Shown here piece after piece: positions 37,401-46,400 of a stretch of DNA of 64,000 nucleotides. The stretch spans positions 45,478,842 to 45,542,841 of the forward strand of contig NC_091934.1 in the NCBI RefSeq assembly GCF_041260155.1, written 5' to 3'. Made by a program: the position numbers and the translations under genes. Under the pieces are notes generated by a model. The model made no database searches. It was not told the DNA's origin and worked only from the letters and a program-made list of their open reading frames with translations. Source of the stretch: Ptychodera flava. Taxonomy: Eukaryota > Hemichordata > Enteropneusta > Ptychoderidae. The number at the start of each line of letters is the position of its first letter. Positions within the stretch are counted from its first letter, which is position 1.

Positions 37401-40400
37401 AAAGCCAGTATAAGTTGTGCTCTGTCTGTGTCTACGGATGTCAGAAGGTTACGCACGCACGAAAGAACTCTGCGAAAATGAATCTTGACTGGTATTTAAC
37501 ACAAAGCTATAGACGTAACTGACTGATCAGCACCACGGCTAACCTATACTTGGGAGAAGTGTTTGGGAACGGGTGGTAAATTGGGGCGAAGTGTAGCCCT
37601 ACGTACAGGTCTGGTGTGTTCCCGGCGTTAGAGGCCGTATAACGCCGGGAATCGGTATTTGGGGCGAAGTGGTTTTGGGACGAGGTGGTATTTGGGACGA
37701 AGTGGTTTTGGGACGAGGTGGTATTTGGGACGAAGTGGTTTTGGGACGAGGTGGTCTTTGGGGCGAAGTGTCATGGGACGAAGTGGTGCTTGGGACGAGG
37801 TGGTTTTGGTGCGAAGTGGTTTTGGTACGAGGTGGCGTGGGGCGAAGTGGTTTTGGTGCGAAGTGTCTGGGCCCCGTACATGGAATTGATGTACATATAC
37901 GATTTGTGGTGTAGTACCTGGTGGTATATACGCATTTTTACGAATTATTGATGCTATGTATACTTTTAAGTTGCTTCAGTAACTGGCTTATTTCTTCCAG
38001 TGTTTACATAGGTCTTGATTTTCCCGTCAATAACGGAAATTAGAAACGCTGTCAGTTGGCATGCATCTCTTCCTGTGTCGTGTAAATGCAGTCCATTGGC
38101 CCACGTGTATATACACCGGCTTTTTAGGGGAGGGGCCAGTCTGAGTGGTACAGATAGTCCTGTTCTTACTGTAGTACAGGGGTCTTTTTTATCACCCAAG
38201 GCGAAGACCCTCTGCAAACACTGTATACTAAGTAATTGTCTGATTTGACAGAAACTGGTTGTGTATGTCAAACCTGGAGGTTTCTGCTACCTCCATTTTC
38301 AAATGTGTAACGATGGAATATTTGCCAAGACAAATAAACTTCCAGGGGTACAAAGCGTCTATACAATCATGTACCCAGATCCCATACAGGTATTCCTACA
38401 CGTATGTCATGAGTGTTTGGCCGTGGTTACGCCACCTCACTCATCGAGTAGAGAGGCAGCATCACCAGCAGCCAAACATTCTTCACACACACTCTGTGCT
38501 GGGTGTGATATCGCAGCGGTGCTGTGGCATGCGTGTATCGATTGCACTTGGGTCAAGGGTCATCACCACAGAACCGCTGTGAGCACCCCATAGACTATTT
38601 CGGTAGTTTACTATGACACCAATCAGTGTCGCTGATTTTAATAGCTGGAAAAATAATGAAATGTATTAGTCTTTGAATAAATCAACTTGTATCCACTTTA
38701 TCTATTTATGACCCATTCTCTACTCCTGCTAGCTACCTCGACAATAAGAATATGTTTTCAACCACTTTCCTGTGAGCTGTTGACCTGGGCCATCGATGGA
38801 CTCTGCAACTGTTGTCCTCTTGTGTAAAATGTATAGTGAATACGTCGGTGGTCAAAAGTTCAAATTTGAGCAGAACCGTCAACGTCTCACAGAAAAACAG
38901 TCAAAAATACATGTTGTCACACTCAAGATATTTAGCAGAAGTAGGAGACGAGTCTTAGTCAATGATAAATGAGGTACAGGTTGATTAATTCAAAGATTAA
39001 CCTATTTCATTATTTTGCAAGCGAAATCAGAGATGCCGATCGGTGTTGTAGTAAACTACCAAAAACGTTTATGGGGTGGCTCGCAGCAGTTCTCTGGGAA
39101 GTTCCTTGACCCGAGTGCAATCGATACAAGCACGCTACAGCACCGCTGCAATATCACAGCTTCCTCAGTACTATCATGCAAGCAGAAGCACTCCATGATG
39201 TACAACACACTTACTTGTGACTCAGGTCAATAAGTTAATCCTTTGAATGGAGTATGAATGGCCTGACAATGACATGCTGCAGTGGGCTCAAAATTTAGCT
39301 GCGTTTTGAAAACAGACTGACAGAATGTTTAATGTGTTCCATTGCTAGTCTCCAGCAGTTATGTTCCATTTCCAATGCCATGCCTGGTATAAACAACTTC
39401 ACAATCACATGATATCTGCCCACACCTCAACTCATTATTATTATGGCTTACAGAATGTGGACATCTCCAACCAGTATGAGGGTGTCTAATGTAATAAGTG
39501 TCAACACTACTGCCGTTTACATACTTAATATAACAAGAAGATTTTCATCATTTTGTTATTACTGTTTCCCTTGTTACAAAATGCTCTTTGCAACTTTAAT
39601 GCAACATTCTGAATATTAATAATTGCCTTAGTCTTATCTGTACTGACACTATACAACTTTTACTCAACAATAGCAACGAAATCACACAAAAGGGAAAAAA
39701 TGATCATATCTTGACCTTTGCTTTCACAGAGCATGCTCAGGGTTGTGTCTAAGTTCCAAAATCACAAACATTTGTTTACAAAGGTGGTTGTAAACAAAGT
39801 TCATACATGGTTTACATTGAATGAATTCCTATTTTACAGATAGCAGTTGCAGTTGACTCACTTTCTATAGAAAGAACGTGTTAATAGCACTGATTGCAAA
39901 TGACGTCATTCTTACTCTCATTAATATGTATAAATAAATATTTGTCTGCATTTTCCGCATAAACGACGAAAATAAAACCTGCTAGTGTTACAATGGCCAC
40001 TAAAAGTCACACTTATTCATATGAATTTATGGCTCAGAGTACAAGTTGCAACAATAGCTGCACATACAATAAAAAAATTTGTTGGAATTTTATGCAGCGT
40101 TGTCCAATGTCGCACATGTGTAGCTATGTTTAGTAACAAACCTGAAATCGCAATCAACACTATTTCTGACAGAAATCATTGCATGGACAGTCAACAAAGT
40201 AACCTACCGTATACTAACTCAATAATAGATTTCTTGAATCTATATGCTGTTACTGGCCATTTCCATGAAAATATTCAAATTTATTTTTAGTATAATAATT
40301 GTTACCAAAATTTTTTTCACAGCAATCATTCTTAGATGGCTTGTTCTTACAATGGTATTTGACCATATTAAGGTTATTTTAAGTCCTATGGTGGTTATTT

Positions 40401-43400
40401 GACCTTACTCACATGATTGACTCGTCTCACATGATGAGACTGTTCTGCAATGATTTGACCCTTCTGCAATGATTTGACGTTCATGCAGTGATTTGACTCT
40501 ATTCAGATGATGGACCCTTCTCAGATGACATGACTGTTCTGATAACAATGATTTGACCCCCATAAAATTTGACCGCCGTGCAATGATTTTTGACCCTTGT
40601 ACAATGATTTGACCCTTATCAGATGATTTGATATCTGCTGAATGATTTAACCTTCTTTGAAGAGTCAACCCTCCGAAATGAAGAGCCATTCTCATTTGAT
40701 TTGCATATTTAAAAGATGCTAAATATCACACCACGTGTAAGAAAATACATTGAATTAGGAAACCATTATTGGAAGACTATAGTGTAACCAGAATAATTTT
40801 CTTACCATTTGAAAACTCTCAACAGAATATCAGTATCAGATTCTGGGAAAGATTATTCCTACAAATATGACATCGGAATCTGTACAGGTGTCGGAGACAC
40901 TGATGATGTTGGAGTGATGCAGTCAGACCTTAAAAGTTCATCACCGTCACTTGTCAACGTGGGACTGATCACCAGCACACATATACAGGAAGGGAGTAAG
41001 TAAGATTGGTTCATACAGAGGTGAAACAAACTAAAACCAAGATCAAGTTCAAATTATTGTTACAGTATTGTGGTTGCTTGTGTGCAGTGGCATAGTAATG
41101 ATATTAGTTGTAGCTATAATAATATACATTGTCATCATTATCATCATCATAGTCATTGTCATCATCATAGTTGTTAGATTACTGTTTTATTTCATGGTTT
41201 GCTGATATCTAACAATTACCAAAATATTCCCCTATTGACACTCATAGACAAGCAGTTTCTGTTGGCTGTACAGTTTCTAAACTCAGACTTGCATACAGTT
41301 AACCCTTTGAGAGCTGTAATTTTTCCCACCAAAATTTTATGTGCAACATTTTACCAATTTTTACCTCCCATTTGCCATACATATATGGCAATTGGGAGGT
41401 TATATGGTTGGAAAAAGTCTGTATGTGAGATGTCTGTCTGTATGTATGTATGTATGTATGTATGTATGTATATGTATGTATGTATGTATGTATGGATGTC
41501 TGTCCGTCCAACGCAAAAACTCCGAAACTGCTGCACGTATTAAGCTGATTTTTGGTGTAGTGATGCCATATATGGTGTAGATGTGCCGTTGTTAAAATGA
41601 ACTTTTTAGTCTCATAGATATGCAAATGAGGTAGAAAAAATAGCGAAAATGGTCAAAAATCAATAACTCAGGAACTACTCATCTGATCATTGTCATATTT
41701 GGGTTTTAGGTACCTTAGGCCCAACTCATTTAAACATATAGATTTGATGTCAATATTTGATGCTTTCTATTTTTAATGAATATTTTTCTTTCTTTTTTTG
41801 CCATTTTAGTAAAAAATGTTTTTCTCTTAAACCAATGGTTGGATTGTTTAAAAATTTGGCGTGCAGGTGATTTGTGATAACTCAAAATAGAATGCATCAA
41901 AATATGGCAAATTTGCATATTTGTATTTTTGGCAATTTTTGCCATTTTTGGTTAAAAAATCTTCTTTGAAACTGTATGCCATTACTTTCTAATTGGGTGT
42001 GCAGGTTCCTAGGAGTGACCTGAAGATGACTCTGTGAACTCAAGCTGAAATTTGCAAATTTTGTGGTACTTTTTGTCATGCTTTCAAATTTGGTACACAG
42101 GTGAAATGTAGTAGGTCATTCATTCAAAGTCAAGTACTGCCTGTGTGAATGAGCAGATTATGATTGTGCTGTTCCAGGCTGAGGTGCTATTTATATGAAT
42201 GATGCAATGTTAGATGGTAATTGATGTTTTAACTGAATTTGACTATACATTGTATGTAACTCTTGTACTGTATAAACCCTATCAATTCACACCAGAAAAA
42301 AATAAATAATATGATTTTAAATAATTAAATTAATTAGGAAATCAACAAAGCCAAAATAATTTTAGTGAATTATTATTAGAAAGTTCAACTATTTTGACAA
42401 TTCATAGTGAAATGCTTACCATCTTGGAGGATTAAAACATGTAAAGGCAACTTTCCTGAATCCCAACTTTGACATATTCTGAACCGTCATATATTGTGTT
42501 CTGTATGTTATCTAAAAGAAATTGCTCATAATAGTTTGTCATGATAGGTTGGTCAAATAAATAGAGATAGAGAAAGTTCCAATTTCCATTTATGGTTGAC
42601 TTGGTAAGGATAAAAAAAATTTCTTTTTGAGGGAGAAAATAGAGTGGTCAATTAAAAGAGTGGTAAAGTGATAGGGTTTTTATGGTAAAGCCGGGCTGTA
42701 AGATTCCTCATGTGCTATTTATAGCAGTTATACAATCTGTGTAAATAATGCAATGAAAGTGTTACATGATTCCTTATAATGCTTTTGATGACCTTGAACT
42801 TTTTAAGTTGCAAACATTTGTCTCTTCTGTGTGCTTTCTCTGAGTACCTACAGGCCCAACTTATTCAACAGAACTTACTTGCAATGTTAATTTGAAAGTT
42901 AAAATGTGCTTGGTTAATAGGATGAAAATACTGATGAAGATAACCAGCTGAAGATTCTTTATAACCTGACAGATATGCTGTTTTTTATGACATAAATCTT
43001 GATAAGCAAGTCTTGTTTTAGAATGTAATTAATCTTGTTTATATTGTTATAAGCAGCAGTATCAAGTTGAACAAGCTGATATTGACAAGTTGGTCGGCTG
43101 TTGGAGGTTGAAAGCTGTAAAAATAAATGTATGCATGTCTGTCTGTATGTCTGTATGTATGTATGTATGTATGTATGTATGTTAGTTAGCATGTGCGGAT
43201 GTATGTCCATCCACATTAAAACTCCTAAATCGCAGCAGCTACCATCTTAGTATTTGTGGACAGGTTCACCCAGGGTGGAAATGTGAATTTGTTGAAATAA
43301 ACATGTCAAAGTCCAAAATATACAAATGAAGGGGAAAAAAGGAAAAATCCTGCAAATTGCTAAAACCCTGTAACCACTGGTCAGATTTGGTTGGAACTTG

Positions 43401-46400
43401 GTATGCAGGCTCTTTATAGTGACTTAAGTTACATTTCTTCTAATTGTGGTGAAATTTTCCAAAGTTGTATTTTTCGGGCGATTTTCCTGTTTTTTGTCAA
43501 AAAATCTTCTTTTCTGAAAGCGCTAATCCAATTGCCTCGAAAACTTGTATGTATGATCCTAGGGTTGGCCTTTGTCAGATTTGTTCAAATTGTGGTGAAA
43601 TTTTCATATTTGTATTTTTGGGGTAATTTTTCCCATTTTTTGTCAAAAAATCATTTTCTCCCAAAGTATTTGTTGGATTGCTGTAAAACATGATAGTCTT
43701 GATCCTAGGGTTGTTTTCTGTCAGATGTGTAAAAGTCATTATGAGATGGAGCATTTCATATTGCCGGGGTATAAGATTAATTGGGACTTGCAATGGAATT
43801 TTCTTAGTCAACCTGTAAGAATGCAATGTCATGTGTGTACTAGTACTTAGTATCTCTGTAAAATGGGAGGACAGTGTCATTGACACTATTTTTATGAATT
43901 TTTCTGCAATTTTTTGATAATTTTGGACCATATTGACATCTTATTTCATTTGCTACAATTTATTTACAAAATTTTTGGAAAAATCTGAGAAAAAAATTAA
44001 CAGGAGTAAGTAACATAAAGACGACAAAAATGGATTTGGCACTCAAAGGGTTAGTGCACTCGCCATAGTGTGCAGAGCAACAAGGTCCACAGACACTGTG
44101 AGCTTTGCTGGTCATCATTGCGGACTTAAAATACAGCAATTTGTATGTAAGATTGGTTTGCCACAACAATTGCACTCCGATCAAAATGAAGGTACTCAGT
44201 TTTTCAATTTACAAAACTATGTTTCTCCATCTATACCAATCTCCTGAACAGCTTGGTTACACTTTGTTCATACAATTGATGCATTGGCATTCTTTATACA
44301 AAAATTATTATCTGTAATTACCCAGTAAGATCCCTACTTATATCAAACCAGTATATCGATGGTGCAAATAAAGTGATCTGATTGGTTGAGACGTGAAAAT
44401 AACTGCCATGTTTACGCTATAGCACAGAACAGGCACAAGGTCTCAGCTGGAGAAAAATTCCTATTTCACGCTTCATGCCAGAGCTTCAATATACTGTGAT
44501 GATACCGGTATATAGAAATAAACCATCTCAGCAATGGGCATACTGCTAGGTTTTGACCAGTTCATGCCATACTCACTATCACTCATGCATATATGTCATG
44601 AACTTGTCAAAATCTCGTGGTATAATGTCGCTAGGTATGGTTTATTGCTGAAGTGTATTATTACTTTGCTTGGGAATTGAAAGGTTATATGGTGTAGTAT
44701 ATTTTATACAGGTTAAGTGACAATTCAGGCAGTGAACACACTATGGCTGGAGAAAAATTCCTATTTCACGCTTCACGCCAGAGCTTCAATATACTGTGAT
44801 GATACCGGTATATAGAAATAAACCATCTCAGCATCTCTGAGGTTTTTGATAAAAAGTGCACTGAAGTGAAAGGTGGTGAAGTGATCAAAGCCTGACTTAG
44901 CCTGTCCATTCTTGATTCCCTGTGAACAGGTCAACTACACTCACCGTTAACAATAAGAAGTTAGGTCTAATCCATGGTGGTAAAAGAAGGGAACTGAAAT
45001 TGTCACAGTTATAATCCATTGTCACTTAAGAGTGTTATAAAGTTAAAAGTCATTTACTAATATAGTGTGTTTTGTTACCATCACTCACAACGTGTTCAAA
45101 CAGACTTTAATTAACCCTTTGAGCACCAAAGTCAATTTTTGTCGCCCTTAGAAAATATAACTCAATCAATTTTTGTCAGATTTTTGCCAAAATTTTGATA
45201 AAAACTGTAGCCAATGAAATGTTGAGTTCATTTGCTCCAAAATTATCAAAAAAATTACAGAAAAGTTCATAAAAATTGGTAAAATGTTGCACTAAAATTT
45301 TGATGGGAAAAAATACAGCACTCAAAGAGTTAATCACAATATGGCTGTTTGCAAATGACATCATTGTTCTCTTGTTAATATGCAAAAATAAATCTTTATC
45401 CACAAATTTAGATTTCGTTTTTGGACATTACATGTGTAAGAATGATGAAAGTAATTTTATAGCAACTGCCAATATTAACCTGAACACTTGAAAAGAATAT
45501 TATCTGCTCAGACTACAAGCTACAACAACAGCCATACATGCGACATTGACAAAATTTGTCTGAATTTCTAGCAGCAGTGTCCAATGTCAGGCACATGTAG
45601 CTATATTCAGTAACAAACCAGCAACCACAAACAGCCCTATTTGTGTCAGATTTTGAATACGCTATTAGATTTCAGTCTTATACAGGAAATACAGGAATGT
45701 AAAATGAAAGGAAGTCACTCTCTCAAAGGAAATGAATGTCTCATCTGTGTTTCAGCTGATTGGCTTCTACTGACATATCGGGACGGCAAGGAATATGCCA
45801 GTCACTGTAACAAGGAAAAGAGGAAAGCAGTCATAATGTTAGTCTGTGATCCAAAGAATTTAATTGTAAGTATCATCTGTAGTCATGGCATTTCCAAAGT
45901 GTGATCTAAACAGTTAAATTGTAAGTATCATCTGTAGTCATGGCATTTCCAAAGTGTGATCTAAACAGTTAAAGTGTAAGTATCATCTATTGTCATGGCA
46001 AATGCAAAGTCATTTTCATGATAGATATTGTCAATAGGTCTGCTCAGATTTCCAAATGTCCTTCAGTTTATCCGAACTTAAATGTCACTGTAGATATGAC
46101 AGTGTTTTATGCTGTGATAAACAAGGTGGCTATTAATGTAAATTTGTTGTAAACACCAGATAATATCTTTTTAGACGTATTAAATGGCAGAAGTCAATTC
46201 ACAAAAGCATTTAAGACAATATCTATAAGTTTTGATTCTATTTTCAACATTCAGGTATTTGTTCTGGTAAACAAATACAAATAATGTTGAGGTACATGTA
46301 GTTTGTGTTTGAAAATGAAAGACTTCAACTTTTGTACAAACTTTCCTCCAGCAAACTTTAAACCATTCTCTTTCAAAATCAAAATAAAATAAAATCAAAA

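Larger units (their letters stand above)
41367..43889. mobile_element. 2.5 kb insertion in the TTAA MITE, repeat-rich
   Basis: Ends look inverted: CCTCCCATTT at the left and AAATGGGAGG at the right (about 43861-43870). The left end folds (CCTCCCATTTGCCATAC / GGCAATTGGGAGG). Inside are two (TGTA)n tracts, each followed by related unique sequence (AAAACTCC...), and the 41.6-42.2 kb dispersed repeat. No transposase. Exact right boundary uncertain by about 25 bp. Confidence 0.5.

Noticed and set aside
40390-40690. Regular repeats resembling a CRISPR array
   Set aside because: Units are degenerate and contiguous with no spacers, in eukaryotic DNA; a minisatellite.
41600-42215. Possible LINE or SINE body
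   Set aside because: No reverse transcriptase, no RNA polymerase III boxes and no poly-A tail or target duplication; left as an unclassified dispersed repeat.
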